Shown in pieces: positions 1 through 9,456 of a stretch of 64,000 bases of DNA. Each line of letters begins with the position of its first letter. The stretch's first letter is position 1. The position numbers and the translations under genes are program-made. The notes below the pieces were generated by a model. That model ran no database searches and was not told the origin of the DNA. It was given only the letters and a program-made list of their open reading frames with translations. Source of the DNA: Desulfuromonadales bacterium (GTDB lineage Bacteria > Desulfobacterota > Desulfuromonadia > Desulfuromonadales > BM103); contig JAMONP010000097.1 of NCBI GenBank assembly GCA_027065695.1, forward strand, positions 1 through 64,000, read 5' to 3'.

Positions 1-89
1 CTTTGCTTCGCTTGGTCAGCGCAGTGCTGTCGGAGATCAGTGAAGATTGGGAAACTGGAAAGGTCTATCTCAGCATGGAGACTGAATGA
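1..89 (+). pseudogene. IS256-family transposase, C-terminal end only
   Basis: Reading from base 3 gives about 28 residues before a TGA at 87-89, including EISEDWETGKVYLSME, which resembles the conserved tail of IS256/Mutator transposases (a helix, then a W-x-TG-x-x-Y-L motif). The 5' part lies outside the window, so it cannot be said whether the gene is intact upstream. The bases after the stop (GAATTTACAGAAAG near 104-117) look like the beginning of an IS256 right end but break off into unrelated coding sequence, so the right terminal repeat is probably damaged. Confidence 0.6.
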
Positions 90-479
90 CGGCTGCCGAG
101 AATTTACAGAAAGAAAGTTGCTTTATCTTTAGAAACGATAGCCAAGCATAAACCTGACGAAGATGAAGTTGATGTCCATTTGATTACGATCAAGGATGAG
201 TTCAAGAGTGACATGCAGGTTCAGAATTTCCACAAAATTCAAAATGCCTGTGGTCCGATTGGTATCTGTTTTACCTGGGAGTTTAACGAGGACAACTCAA
301 TTCATGCCCGCCACATAGTGACTGACACTGATTGGAAAATTCTGTTGGATCGTGGCCTTGATATCTTTCAGCATTACGAGATGGGTGATACCTTTTCGTT
401 CTCGAATCGGTTGCAGAAATATCGGGCGTGTAAGGCGTTTGAGGTGACTTATATAAGATCAACTACACACGGCTCATAA
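90..479 (+). pseudogene. MIT_C-like domain protein, 5'-truncated remnant
   Basis: The frame just after the transposase stop is open to the TAA at 477-479 and reads about 129 residues. The part from ETIAKHKPDEDEVDVHLITI onward resembles the MIT_C (phospholipase D-like) C-terminal domain found in DNA repair or defence-type proteins: WEFNEDNSIHARH and the DTDWKI..DRGLDIFQ segment are typical. Homology-like sequence begins upstream of any good start (the first candidate is a TTG at 180), and no Shine-Dalgarno is seen. I read this as the tail of a longer gene whose front was lost to the IS256 event. The MIT_C assignment is from memory of the family. Confidence 0.5.
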
Positions 480-893
480 ATTCTTGCTCATCTCCAGAAC
501 GTGCCCGTTCTCTGTTGGTTGGTAAGAAACCTCATCCATAATCGTGTGCATAAGGTAGATGCCACGGCCATGTTCATCAAGTGGATGCCGTGGTTCAACG
601 TACTGCTTGACATCGAAACCAATCCCGAAATCGTAAACCCGAATAATCAGGCACTGAGCAACAATACTGATTTCTATATGGACCTCTTTGGTTGGATCTC
701 CAACGTTGGCATGTTGGATTGCATTGGCCATAGCCTCGGTTAGAACCAGATTGAGATCATAAGCCAGCTTCTCACGGTCGCCGCTGTAGTCACGGAGTGT
801 ACGCGCAATATTCTCGCCGATATGGCCGATCAGGCGCAGATAACGTGTCTGGTTGGGGACTTTTATGTCGACAGCGATCCGGTCAGTGATCAT
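474..893 (-). CDS. Anti-sigma-type serine kinase (HATPase_c_2, RsbW/SpoIIAB-like)
   Basis: 139 residues with a GHKL ATPase fold: N-box LVLTEAMANAIQHA (about 50-63), G1-like DFGIGFD (about 92-98) and G2-like DEHGRGIYLM (about 107-116). Family members phosphorylate a STAS-domain antagonist and bind a sigma factor or other partner in partner-switch systems. The STAS partner is encoded just upstream (931-1272) and a PP2C phosphatase two genes upstream (1383-4595), so kinase, antagonist and phosphatase are all present. No sigma factor gene is seen, so the final target is unknown. The stop lies 3' to 3' against the MIT_C remnant, nearly touching. Confidence 0.85.
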   Translation of the reverse strand: MITDRIAVDIKVPNQTRYLRLIGHIGENIARTLRDYSGDREKLAYDLNLVLTEAMANAIQHANVGDPTKEVHIEISIVAQCLIIRVYDFGIGFDVKQYVEPRHPLDEHGRGIYLMHTIMDEVSYQPTENGHVLEMSKNL

Positions 894-930
894 GATACTC
901 TAGCCTGGTTGTGGATCTTGCGCTAAACAA

Positions 931-1272
931 TTACTGCTGAAAGCTTGCCAGGGCTTCACCTGAGTCTGTGTAAATTTCAAAGACCCGGTGCAGACGAGTC
1001 AGTTCAAACATTGATTTTACCTGGAGCTGCAAGCCAGACAGTTTCAGGTTGCCGTTGCGGGAACTCGCATTCTTGAAGCCGGAAACCAGGGCACCAAGTC
1101 CCGAGGAGTCGACAAAGCGCACCGCTTGAAGGTCAACAATCAGGTTGTTCTTGCCTTCTTCGAATAACTTAAGCATGTGTTTTTTCAATTCACCGCTGTT
1201 ATGGGCATCAAGGCGCTCTTCCTGCACCGCCATCAAAACGGCGGCTCCTTTGTCTTCAATCTGTAAATTCAT
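931..1272 (-). CDS. STAS-domain anti-sigma factor antagonist
   Basis: 113 residues, full length for the SpoIIAA/RsbV family. The signature FVDSSGLGALVSGF (about 54-67) contains the serine pair that the cognate kinase phosphorylates. The unphosphorylated form binds the kinase and frees its target; the PP2C domain of the neighbouring fusion protein would reset it. It lies 37 bp upstream of the kinase gene in the same direction and 110 bp downstream of the symporter-phosphatase gene. A good ribosome site (AGGAGCG) precedes the ATG. The partner assignment is inference from neighbourhood. Confidence 0.88.
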   Translation of the reverse strand: MNLQIEDKGAAVLMAVQEERLDAHNSGELKKHMLKLFEEGKNNLIVDLQAVRFVDSSGLGALVSGFKNASSRNGNLKLSGLQLQVKSMFELTRLHRVFEIYTDSGEALASFQQ

Positions 1273-1382
1273 TTATCGCTCCTTACTGAATAATTGTAGC
1301 GAGATAGCCTTCCTGACATACTATCACATTGCGGGTTAATTTAAGAATTTTCTCGCTTTTTATCAGCTATAGCTCTGCAACG

Positions 1383-4300
1383 TTACGGTTGCTCAGCCTG
1401 CATAACTACCAGCGATACATCATCCTGAAAACTGTGGTGGCCAGAAAATAGCCGAACCTGATCAATAATATAATCAATCAATTGCCGTGGTGGCAGATGA
1501 CTGTATTCGCTTAAGAGATCTGTAAGACGCTCTTCACCAAAAAGCTCATCTTGATTATTCGCTGCCTCAATCACGCCATCAGTATACAACAACAGAACAT
1601 CACCCTCTTGCAGAGTGAAAGACTCCTGTTCGTACGGAAAATCTTTCTTAACGCCTATAATCAGCCCCTCGGGGTTAAGTCGAATGCACTGCTTTGCCTT
1701 GGCTTGCCAGTGTAGGGTAGGTGAGTGTCCAGCACTGGCGCAGAGGACTTGCCGTGTATCAGGGTAATATCGCATATAGAATAATGTAATAAAGAGCTCT
1801 GCCTGGGTCAGGTCATCGTAAAAGAATTGATTGAGATCGCAAATGATCTCCTGTGGAGTGAATAGCTTGCCACTTCGGCAACGGATCAAAGTGCGGGTCT
1901 CCGCCATAATCAGGGCAGCCCCCACATTATGGCCTGATACGTCGGCAATCACCAGATCGAGACGGCCATCTTCATGCAGCAAGTAGTCGTAATAGTCCCC
2001 GCCGACTTCTTTGGCCGGGATACAGACTCCGGCAAGTTGAATGCCAGAAACGTCAGGCATTTTGGTTGGCAGAAGCCCGAGTTGGATGTTTTTGGCAATC
2101 TCAAGTTCGCGCTGTTGCTCGCGAGCAGCAATCAGCCGGTCGGTCTGTTGGGCATTACGCCAGGCCACACCGACCTGCCCGGCGAGGCTGGTAAAAAGTT
2201 CGATAAATTCGTTGGTGAAAATCCCTTTTGCCGTTCGTGAAAAAGCAGATATGACGCCGATTGGTTGGCCTTCGATTGTGATTGGTGCATGCGCAAAGGA
2301 GAGGATTCTTTCGCGTCGAATAATTTTTGCCGTTTTCGGTTTACTTATAAAGTCACTGTCGTTGACCACGGTGACATTGTTAGTCAGGAAAGTCTCGCCG
2401 ATAAAAGTTTCTGCCGTAAGCCCTCGCTCAGACTCACCAAAATGTTCTGAAGTCATGCCGCGTTGGCTACGAACGGTCAGGGTTTGGCGATCTTCGTCAA
2501 GGATCCGGATGACGCAAAGATCAAATTTAAATTGATCGGTGAAAATCTTGAGAATCTCATCGAGAATCGCCTGCAAGTTATTCCCACTGGCGACGGCCCG
2601 TGCTGCATCGTAAAGAACACTCAGCTGTTCACGGCTTGCCGTACGACTGATGCTGATCGAGCCGAAGAGATCAAAAACATCTTCCATGTGACTGCCGCGA
2701 GCGGACAGGTAATTGTCGACAATGATACGAGCCGGTGCCGCACCGACCGATCCGGCCAGGGTCAACTCGGTGAAACGCCTCAGCTTAGGAAGTTCGTATT
2801 CAGACAGTCCGCCTTTCTCATCGATTTCGCTATCGCCAAGATAGTCGCTGATTGCTGTATGTGCCTGTTTTGCACCGATAAATTTGGCCATCAGATCAAC
2901 GAATTCAATAACTGTGGGAGCCTTGGTGATGCGTGTTTTCTCAGTAGTTGTGGGAGTGGGATTGAAAACATCGACAAATTTACGGGCCTGTTCCAATTCT
3001 TCGTCACATGGGGATGTGAGAAGAGAGATCGTCAGGTAACTGCCGAGGTTGAAAAACATGGTCCAGAAGAGTGCGTGGGTCCATAAATCGAAACCGCTCA
3101 GGCCAAAAAGCGCGGTTGGCTTGAGGAGGGCCAGGCCGAACAAGCCCTGTTCAACAATACTGGTGTCTATCCATCCTGACTGGGCAAAGGATGGCACCAG
3201 CAAGGTGTAAAACCAGACTATAAAACCAAAAATTAAACCGGTTGTTGCTCCGCGTCGATTTGCCTGACGCCAGTAGAGACCACCGATGACAGCCGGAGCA
3301 AACTGAGTTGCCGCAAGAAATGAAATAAGGCCGATATTAACCAGAGCGGCAGATTCGCCAAGTAGCCGGTAATAGAGGTAACCTAGTAAAATGACGGCAA
3401 TAATGCCAAGGCGTTTCAGGTTGATAAGCAGAACCGACAGGTTCTTGGCGCCGGTATGTATCTTGAGGATGACTGGCATGAGCAGATGATTGAGGATCAT
3501 GGTGGACAATGCCACAGATGAAACCATAACCATGCTCGCGGCAGCCGAGAATCCACCTATAAAAACCAGCAGGGCCAGCCATGGGTGACCATATTGAAGC
3601 GGCAGGGTGATTACAAAAAAGTCGGCATTATATGTATCACCATTAGAAAGCAGTAGGCCTGCCAGGGCGATAGGGATCACGAACAGATTAATGATCACCA
3701 TGTAAGCAGGGAAGCGCCACATAGCGCTGCGTATGTGCTCTTCACGCGAGTTTTCGATGACCATGATATGAAACTGGCGAGGCAGGAACATAATGGCCAT
3801 CATTGAGACGATTGTCATGGTCAGCCAATGTGCGTATGAATTACTGCTGGTATCGAGCATCAGTAAATGACTACGCTCAGGAAATCGTGTCATGAAGTCA
3901 TTGAAGATATCGCCAAAGCCATCGAACAGGCCAAAAGTAACAAACAGGCCGGCTGCGACAAAGGCGATGATTTTAACCACTGATTCCAGGGCAATTGCAG
4001 CAACTAATCCTTCGTGCCGCTCTGACGTGTCAAGATGTCGTGCACCGAAAATAATTCCGAACAGGCCAAGGATTAGCGCTACAACCAGTGCTGAATCAAA
4101 ACGCAGGTCGAACTTTGGCAGGATATGCATGGTGCTGCTGGTGGCTAAGGGGTAGACCAGTAGATCGAAAGTGCGGGCAACCGCTTTCAATTGCAAGGCT
4201 ATGTAAGGCATTATGCCTAGTACCGCAAAAATGGTGACGATTGCCCCGAGTAGGGGAGATTTGCCATAACGGCTGGAGATGAAGTCGGCGATGCTGGCAA

Positions 4301-4595
4301 TATTCTGCTCTTTGCTGATACGCACAATTTTACGCAGCAAAAACCACCATGAAAAAGCGATCAGCGTCGGGCCAAGGTAGATGGCCAGAAAGTCAATGCC
4401 GGATGTCGCGGCTCTGCCGACGCTGCCGTAAAAAGTCCATGAAGTACAGTAGACGGCCAACGACAATGAGTAAACTGACGGATTGTCAATCAGGCTGCGT
4501 CCTCGCTTACGTTGCCGGTCAGCATAATAGGCAACTCCAAAGAGAATGCCGAAATAGATCAGTGATGTCAGAATGACTGTGCTGATGGAGATCAT
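1383..4595 (-). CDS. Sodium:solute symporter-GAF-PP2C (SpoIIE-type) phosphatase fusion
   Basis: 1070 residues. Roughly 1-500 form a multi-spanning sodium:solute symporter (SSS/PutP-like) domain (LAVYCTSWTFYGSVG near the start, later GGFSAAASMVMVSSVALSTM). A linker follows, then a GAF domain around 660-810, and a PP2C/SpoIIE phosphatase around 830-1065 with metal-binding acidic motifs GGDYYDY, VIADVSGHNVGAA and LLYTDGVIEA. The design suggests that transport or occupancy of the symporter domain, or a ligand of the GAF domain, sets dephosphorylation of the STAS protein encoded downstream. The start overlaps the preceding small membrane protein gene by 4 bp (ATGA), so the two are probably co-translated. 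The substrate is unknown. Confidence 0.88.
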   Translation of the reverse strand: MISISTVILTSLIYFGILFGVAYYADRQRKRGRSLIDNPSVYSLSLAVYCTSWTFYGSVGRAATSGIDFLAIYLGPTLIAFSWWFLLRKIVRISKEQNIASIADFISSRYGKSPLLGAIVTIFAVLGIMPYIALQLKAVARTFDLLVYPLATSSTMHILPKFDLRFDSALVVALILGLFGIIFGARHLDTSERHEGLVAAIALESVVKIIAFVAAGLFVTFGLFDGFGDIFNDFMTRFPERSHLLMLDTSSNSYAHWLTMTIVSMMAIMFLPRQFHIMVIENSREEHIRSAMWRFPAYMVIINLFVIPIALAGLLLSNGDTYNADFFVITLPLQYGHPWLALLVFIGGFSAAASMVMVSSVALSTMILNHLLMPVILKIHTGAKNLSVLLINLKRLGIIAVILLGYLYYRLLGESAALVNIGLISFLAATQFAPAVIGGLYWRQANRRGATTGLIFGFIVWFYTLLVPSFAQSGWIDTSIVEQGLFGLALLKPTALFGLSGFDLWTHALFWTMFFNLGSYLTISLLTSPCDEELEQARKFVDVFNPTPTTTEKTRITKAPTVIEFVDLMAKFIGAKQAHTAISDYLGDSEIDEKGGLSEYELPKLRRFTELTLAGSVGAAPARIIVDNYLSARGSHMEDVFDLFGSISISRTASREQLSVLYDAARAVASGNNLQAILDEILKIFTDQFKFDLCVIRILDEDRQTLTVRSQRGMTSEHFGESERGLTAETFIGETFLTNNVTVVNDSDFISKPKTAKIIRRERILSFAHAPITIEGQPIGVISAFSRTAKGIFTNEFIELFTSLAGQVGVAWRNAQQTDRLIAAREQQRELEIAKNIQLGLLPTKMPDVSGIQLAGVCIPAKEVGGDYYDYLLHEDGRLDLVIADVSGHNVGAALIMAETRTLIRCRSGKLFTPQEIICDLNQFFYDDLTQAELFITLFYMRYYPDTRQVLCASAGHSPTLHWQAKAKQCIRLNPEGLIIGVKKDFPYEQESFTLQEGDVLLLYTDGVIEAANNQDELFGEERLTDLLSEYSHLPPRQLIDYIIDQVRLFSGHHSFQDDVSLVVMQAEQP

Positions 4596-4858
4596 GTCGA
4601 TCCCTCAGGTGGGTTTGCATGCGGTTTTTCTTTAGTAGTTTCCTGGTCTGAATGCCTGCCAAGGTAGATCGAAAAGAGATAAACGACAAAGATGGAGAAC
4701 GGCCAGCCGATAAAGAAGTAAAGGATGATCAGGGGAATGCCGAATATCAGCACATCCTTGTTGAATATATGCAGGAATGGATAGTTGAGCATGACCACGC
4801 CAAGAATAAACATGATTAACCAGGCGTCCTTCAACGGTAATTTGCGTCCCATTCTCAT
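4592..4858 (-). CDS. Small two-helix membrane protein, probable symporter small subunit
   Basis: 88 residues with two predicted membrane helices (about 13-34 and 37-64) and a charged C-terminal tail. Its stop overlaps the start of the symporter fusion (ATGA). Small proteins of this kind (DUF485/DUF4212-like) commonly precede SSS symporter genes and are thought to be accessory subunits. The sequence does not let me choose between those families, so only the role is proposed. It is the first gene of the minus-strand operon, behind a good sigma-70-like promoter. Confidence 0.7.
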   Translation of the reverse strand: MRMGRKLPLKDAWLIMFILGVVMLNYPFLHIFNKDVLIFGIPLIILYFFIGWPFSIFVVYLFSIYLGRHSDQETTKEKPHANPPEGST

Positions 4859-4906
4859 GGTAACAGCTCCTGGTTGATCAATAGATTTGTCAAGAAGTGA
4901 CTACGC

Positions 4907-4935
4907 ATTATAGTCGATAGAATGAGAGGTGTCGA
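4907..4935 (-). promoter_or_regulatory. Sigma-70-like promoter for the symporter/partner-switch operon
   Basis: On the minus strand: -35 TCGACA (5 of 6 to TTGACA), 17 bp spacer, -10 TATAAT (perfect). It lies about 50 bp upstream of the small-subunit start at 4858, in the 225-bp gap divergent to the TPR gene. Seen directly; activity is not tested. Confidence 0.65.
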
Positions 4936-5128
4936 TAACAAGCACGCGCAATGTCGTGAAACAGGTTACAATCAGCTTTCATTAAAGTTATATCAGTTCC
5001 AATTTGTCTAAAGATTATCAGAAGATATATACATGTAAAGACTGCACCACAAGGTTCGGGCAGATTGACCAGACTGGTTTACTATGTTAATTTCAACACT
5101 TAATTCTTACTCCAGTAATGGATCTTTT

Positions 5129-6850
5129 ATGCTCTTGTTTCGATTATGTCAACTTGTTGTGCTTTTGGCATTCTTATTGACCGGTTGTGTTGCCGCTGAT
5201 GTCCAGAGTGACGCCAGGGAAACAGCCTCAAATAAGGTCCCTTATGTCTCACGACTGAACGAACCGCAATCAAACGCGTACTTTCACTATACCAAGGCGA
5301 GAATGCTCCTGGCTGAGGATGATCGTGAGGGTGCTGTTGACGCCTATCTCAAGGCCATTGATTACGATCCTGATGCTGAACTCTTGCGTTTTGAGCTCGC
5401 CGAGCTCTATATCGCCATGGGCCAGTTGGAGAACGCCATTCGTGCGGTTGAAGATCTCCTGTTGCGCGATCCAGATTCCGTTAAGGCCAATATGGCTCTG
5501 GCCAACGCCTATTTTGGTAATAATCAACCAGATAAAGCTATCCCATATTTTCTTCATGTGCTTGAACTTGCTCCGGATAAGGAGCAGGTTCGACTGCACC
5601 TGGCAATTGCCATGGTGCGTGTTGGCGATGTCGATCTTGCTTCAGATCAGCTGAAAGAGTTACTGAAACGGTATCCGGATTCCCGACAAGGACACTTGGT
5701 CATGGCTCGCCTTTATCGTGAGATTGGTCTAAACCAATTGGCTGTGGAACAATATCGTGATCTGATCCGCCGAAATCCAGATGTGGAGCAGGCTTATCTT
5801 GAGCTTGGCCTCCTCTATGAGGACCTCCAGGAGTGGCAGAGTGCTCTGGATGTTTTCAGCGAAGTGCTTGATCAGCGTCCCCTTAATTTTGCTCTTAGAC
5901 ATCACATCTCGCGTGTCTATGTCGGCATGAAACGATATGACGATGCTCTCGCGGAGTTGAATATCATTGTCGATCTCAAGCCGGATGATTTTGATGCACG
6001 TCGTAAGATTGGACTGATCTTTATGGAGCAAAAACGCTGGTCAGATGCTGTCTCAGTGTTTGCGGAGATTCTCGAGCTCAGACCGGATCTGGATACGGCT
6101 CGTTACTATCTCGGTACAGCTTATGAAAGGCAGTCTGAGTGGCAGGCAGCTCTAGAAGCCTTTTTCGGCATTGACCGGGAGTCGGCTCTTTACGATGATG
6201 CCGTCGCCCATATTGGTTATATCTATCTGGAAACCGACCGTATCGACAAAGCGATACGGTTTCTTGAATTAAGAATTGCTGAAGGTAAACCGAGACCGCA
6301 AGTCTTCAATTATCTGGCATCGCTCTATATGTCCAACGATCAGATGAATCTTGCCCTTAATACTGTCGAGCGTGGTGTTGGTTTTTATCCAGAGAATGTG
6401 GATTTGCTCTATCAGAAATCGTTGCTTCTGGAGCGTTCCGGCCAGCACAAAGATTCCATACAGACGATGAAAGCCCTGCTTGTTGTTGATGATCAACACG
6501 CCGAAGCTTTGAACTTTCTCGCTTACGCAATGGCAGTTGAAAACCGTGACCTCGATGAAGCTCTTGGTTATGCCAAGCGTGCCCTCAGTCTGAAACCGGC
6601 ACCGCATATTTTAGACACTCTTGGTTGGGTTTATTACCGTATGGGGCGTTTTCTTGAAGCCCTTAAGGTTACCGAAGAGGCCAGCCTCAAACTCTCCGAC
6701 GATGCAGTTATCTTTGAACATCTCGGTGAGATCCATCTCGCTCTGAATAACCTGGAGCTGGCGCGGGCCGCCTTTGAGAAGGCACTCCAGCTGGGATCGG
6801 ATAATGTCGATCTTCGTGACAAGCTTGAAACGCTTTCAGATGCGTTGTAA
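5129..6850 (+). CDS. TPR-repeat outer-membrane-type lipoprotein
   Basis: 573 residues from the ATG at 5129, chosen because the residues that follow form a compact signal peptide with lipobox LLTGC; the longer frame from 5084 adds 15 residues with no signal character. After the Cys come about a dozen or more tetratricopeptide repeats through the whole protein (typical A..Y..AL..DP steps, e.g. 'YLKAIDYDPDAELL'). Such proteins are envelope scaffolds for assembly or polysaccharide export. It overlaps the next lipoprotein gene by 11 bp, so the two are translationally coupled and likely work together. Confidence 0.85.
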   Translation: MLLFRLCQLVVLLAFLLTGCVAADVQSDARETASNKVPYVSRLNEPQSNAYFHYTKARMLLAEDDREGAVDAYLKAIDYDPDAELLRFELAELYIAMGQLENAIRAVEDLLLRDPDSVKANMALANAYFGNNQPDKAIPYFLHVLELAPDKEQVRLHLAIAMVRVGDVDLASDQLKELLKRYPDSRQGHLVMARLYREIGLNQLAVEQYRDLIRRNPDVEQAYLELGLLYEDLQEWQSALDVFSEVLDQRPLNFALRHHISRVYVGMKRYDDALAELNIIVDLKPDDFDARRKIGLIFMEQKRWSDAVSVFAEILELRPDLDTARYYLGTAYERQSEWQAALEAFFGIDRESALYDDAVAHIGYIYLETDRIDKAIRFLELRIAEGKPRPQVFNYLASLYMSNDQMNLALNTVERGVGFYPENVDLLYQKSLLLERSGQHKDSIQTMKALLVVDDQHAEALNFLAYAMAVENRDLDEALGYAKRALSLKPAPHILDTLGWVYYRMGRFLEALKVTEEASLKLSDDAVIFEHLGEIHLALNNLELARAAFEKALQLGSDNVDLRDKLETLSDAL

Positions 6851-7667
6851 GGGCCGGCCTGTGTACTGTCGTTCTTCGCCGTTTGCATTATTTCTGACCA
6901 TAAGCTCATGGTTTTTGATTGTAAGCTTACTGGCTTCCTGTGTGCCTGTTCAGCCAAAATTTGTCGGCGAATCGGTAGGCCAGGGTTTTGCCGATGGACT
7001 TATACAGGAATGGTATGAGGCCTCTGTGCAGGTCACTTCCGTGCAAGGCCTGGCCAGGGTCAAGGTACATACCCCTGAAAAGTCACTAAATGGCACCCAG
7101 GTCATCTTGGCTGAAAAACCCAATCGGTTGCGAGCGGAGACTTTAAGCCCTTTTGGTTCGCCTATACTATTGCTGGCTGTAGACGGTAAAAATCTTGGGG
7201 TCTCGCTTCCTTCCCGGAACATCTTCTACACCGGGGAGGCAACAGATGCCAATCTTGGTAGGTTTGTTCAGATCCCCTTGCGACTGACTGACTTGATCAG
7301 CGTTCTGCTTTATCAGCCACCGATGATAGATGTCTTTAGCGAAGAGGCTTTCGCGTTGCAAGAGGGAGGTTGGCTGGTGGTGCGTAAGAGTTCATTGCGT
7401 CGTCAGGAATTGATCTTTAATCAGGTTCGTCAACTTGTCGAAGTGAGTTATTATGATGGTGATAAATTATCCCTGAAAATAAATTACGGAAAATTCACCA
7501 AAGATGGAGGGCGCTTCCCACATCTTTTTGGTATCGAACTCCCCGAGGCAGAAATCACGGCCAGTCTCAAATTTTCAGATTTGGAAACCAATGGCCCATT
7601 ACGTTCCGGGATCTTTGAATTGACACCTCCTAAGGGCGCGACGATTGTTTCTTTAGACGCCGAGTAA
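6840..7667 (+). CDS. LolB/DUF4292-like lipoprotein
   Basis: 275 residues from the ATG at 6840, which overlaps the TPR gene stop at 6848-6850. A hydrophobic signal segment ends in lipobox LLASC. The mature part (VQGLARVKVHTPEKSLNGTQVILAEKPNRLRAETLSP and so on) has the pattern of the LolB/LppX-like beta-barrel-sheet lipoprotein fold assigned to DUF4292: short amphipathic strands and the 'LRAE.L...G.P...' motif. A role in lipoprotein or lipid handling at the outer membrane is inferred from the fold. A longer start at 6774 is possible but would lie within the upstream gene and before the signal. Confidence 0.7.
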   Translation: MRCKGRPVYCRSSPFALFLTISSWFLIVSLLASCVPVQPKFVGESVGQGFADGLIQEWYEASVQVTSVQGLARVKVHTPEKSLNGTQVILAEKPNRLRAETLSPFGSPILLLAVDGKNLGVSLPSRNIFYTGEATDANLGRFVQIPLRLTDLISVLLYQPPMIDVFSEEAFALQEGGWLVVRKSSLRRQELIFNQVRQLVEVSYYDGDKLSLKINYGKFTKDGGRFPHLFGIELPEAEITASLKFSDLETNGPLRSGIFELTPPKGATIVSLDAE

Positions 7668-7722
7668 CTGGACTGTCCCCGCATGAAAACTGTCCCGAGA
7701 GGCTTCATAAAGGAGTGAACTA

Positions 7723-9333
7723 GTGAGATTCATCTTTATTGTCATGTTGTTCTTTTTAGCTGGTTGCGAACAGCAACAGGCAGTTGTCCCGGCAGAGGGC
7801 GACGCGGCGAAACCGATTCATGGCGATACCTTTATTGAGGCGTCAATTGGTGAGCCAAGCAACCTGCTACCGGTGCTTTCATCCGATTCGGCTTCAAGTG
7901 ATATCAATCAGTTAGTATACAACGGGCTAATACGATACGACAAAAACCTGCAACTCGAGGGTGAGCTGGCAGAGTCATGGGAGATCTCCGAGGATAATCT
8001 GTCATTTACCTTTCATCTGCGTAAGGATGTGACCTGGCATGACGGTGCACCATTCACTAGTGCCGATGTCCTCTTCACTTACCAGATGTATATTAACCCG
8101 GAGGTGCCGACCTCATACGCCGAGGCTTTCTTGCAGGTCTCCAAAGCTGAGGCGGTCGATGCCTACACTTTCCGGGTTACCTATGAGAAACCTTACGCGC
8201 CTGCTCTGGAGAGCTGGGGGACACCGATCCACCCCAAACACCTGTTAGAGGGCCAGGACATCACCAAAAGCCCATTGTCAAGAGCTCCGATCGGTACCGG
8301 ATCTTTTAAATTCGTTAAATGGGATGCTGGTGAGAAGATCGAGTTAATTGCCAATCCTGACTACTTTGAAGGCCAACCTTATATTCACCGCGTTGTCTAC
8401 CGGGTGATTCCAGATACTTCAACCCAGTTTCTTGAACTGAGATCCGGTGGCCTCGATCTTATGGGACTAACTCCAATTCAGTACGAAACTCAGACAGACA
8501 CACCTGCATTTAAACGTAAGTTTAATAAATATCGCTACCTGTCGTTCAGCTATACTTATCTTGGTTACAATCTCGCTAAACCACTTTTTCAAGATCTACG
8601 AGTCCGGCAGGCTATTTCCTACGCCATCAACAAGCAGGAACTCATTGATGGTGTTCTTCTGGGCCTCGGCAGTATCGCGACCGGTCCCTACAAGCCGGAT
8701 ACCTGGGTCTACAATGCCAATGTCAAGCGATATGAGTACAACCCAGAGATGTCCCGTTCTCTGCTTGCAAAGGCCGGTTGGGTCGATAGCGATGGTGATG
8801 GTATTCTGGACAAGGATGGCAAAAAACTGGCCTTTACCATTATTACCAACCAGGGCAACGATCTTCGTTCCAAAACTGCTGAAATAATTCAACGGCGTCT
8901 TAAGGAAGTTGGTATTATTGTCGAAATTCGTATCGTAGAATGGGCGACTTTCCTGAAAGAGTTTATCTTTCCCGGCAATTTTGATGCAACCATTCTCGGC
9001 TGGAGTGGCGGACCGGAGCCGGATCAATACAATATCTGGCACTCAAGTAAAACCGCACCACGAGAGTTGAATTTCACCAGGTACAAAAACAAGGAAGTCG
9101 ATGCGCTACTGGAGAAGGGCAGGCGGACCTTTCCCCAGGCTGAGCGCAAGCAGATTTATGATCGTTTCCAGGAAATTCTGGCTGAAGAACAGCCATATAC
9201 TTTCTTGTATGTCGGTGAAGCTTTACCCGCTGTCGCTAAACGTTTCCGTGGCATTGAGCCGTCGCCGGCCGGGATAAAACATAACTTCATCAAGTGGTAT
9301 GTGCCGAAGAGTGAGCAGAAGTATACCCGTTAG
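7723..9333 (+). CDS. Family 5 extracellular solute-binding lipoprotein (peptide ABC transporter)
   Basis: 536 residues starting at GTG 7723 with an AAGGAG ribosome site 7 bp upstream. Lipobox FLAGC follows a short signal. The rest matches SBP_bac_5 (DppA/OppA type): the early 'LNPLLSSDSASSDI..LVYNGLIRYD' equivalent, WHDGAPFTSADVLFTY, IGTGSFKFVKWD and RQAISYAINKQELI. It would bind peptides or similar ligands in the periplasm and pass them to the permease encoded at 9457. A dispersed palindromic repeat lies between the two genes. Confidence 0.92.
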   Translation: MRFIFIVMLFFLAGCEQQQAVVPAEGDAAKPIHGDTFIEASIGEPSNLLPVLSSDSASSDINQLVYNGLIRYDKNLQLEGELAESWEISEDNLSFTFHLRKDVTWHDGAPFTSADVLFTYQMYINPEVPTSYAEAFLQVSKAEAVDAYTFRVTYEKPYAPALESWGTPIHPKHLLEGQDITKSPLSRAPIGTGSFKFVKWDAGEKIELIANPDYFEGQPYIHRVVYRVIPDTSTQFLELRSGGLDLMGLTPIQYETQTDTPAFKRKFNKYRYLSFSYTYLGYNLAKPLFQDLRVRQAISYAINKQELIDGVLLGLGSIATGPYKPDTWVYNANVKRYEYNPEMSRSLLAKAGWVDSDGDGILDKDGKKLAFTIITNQGNDLRSKTAEIIQRRLKEVGIIVEIRIVEWATFLKEFIFPGNFDATILGWSGGPEPDQYNIWHSSKTAPRELNFTRYKNKEVDALLEKGRRTFPQAERKQIYDRFQEILAEEQPYTFLYVGEALPAVAKRFRGIEPSPAGIKHNFIKWYVPKSEQKYTR

Positions 9334-9344
9334 GGTAGAAACAT

Positions 9345-9411
9345 GGAACGAGGGACGCGGAAAACCTGATGCTTTTGACTTTCGCGTCCCTCGTGCCGCG
9401 TTCCTCGTCCC
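9345..9411. repeat. Dispersed palindromic repeat, copy 1
   Basis: A purine-rich left arm (GGAACGAGGGACGCGG) and a complementary right arm (CGCGTCCCTCGTGCCGCG, then TTCCTCGTCCC) flank a short A/T-rich loop. Related copies occur at 21966, 30091, 34270, 35867, 43814 and 48397. It fills most of the gap between the binding-protein and permease genes. Confidence 0.8.
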
Positions 9412-9456
9412 AATTGTAGAATGTCTATTCACAGTAGAAACGAATAAGGCAAAACC

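Noticed and set aside
2041-3086. Long plus-strand open frames within the symporter-phosphatase gene
   Set aside because: They are antisense shadows of a gene with clear domains on the minus strand; no ribosome sites or domains.
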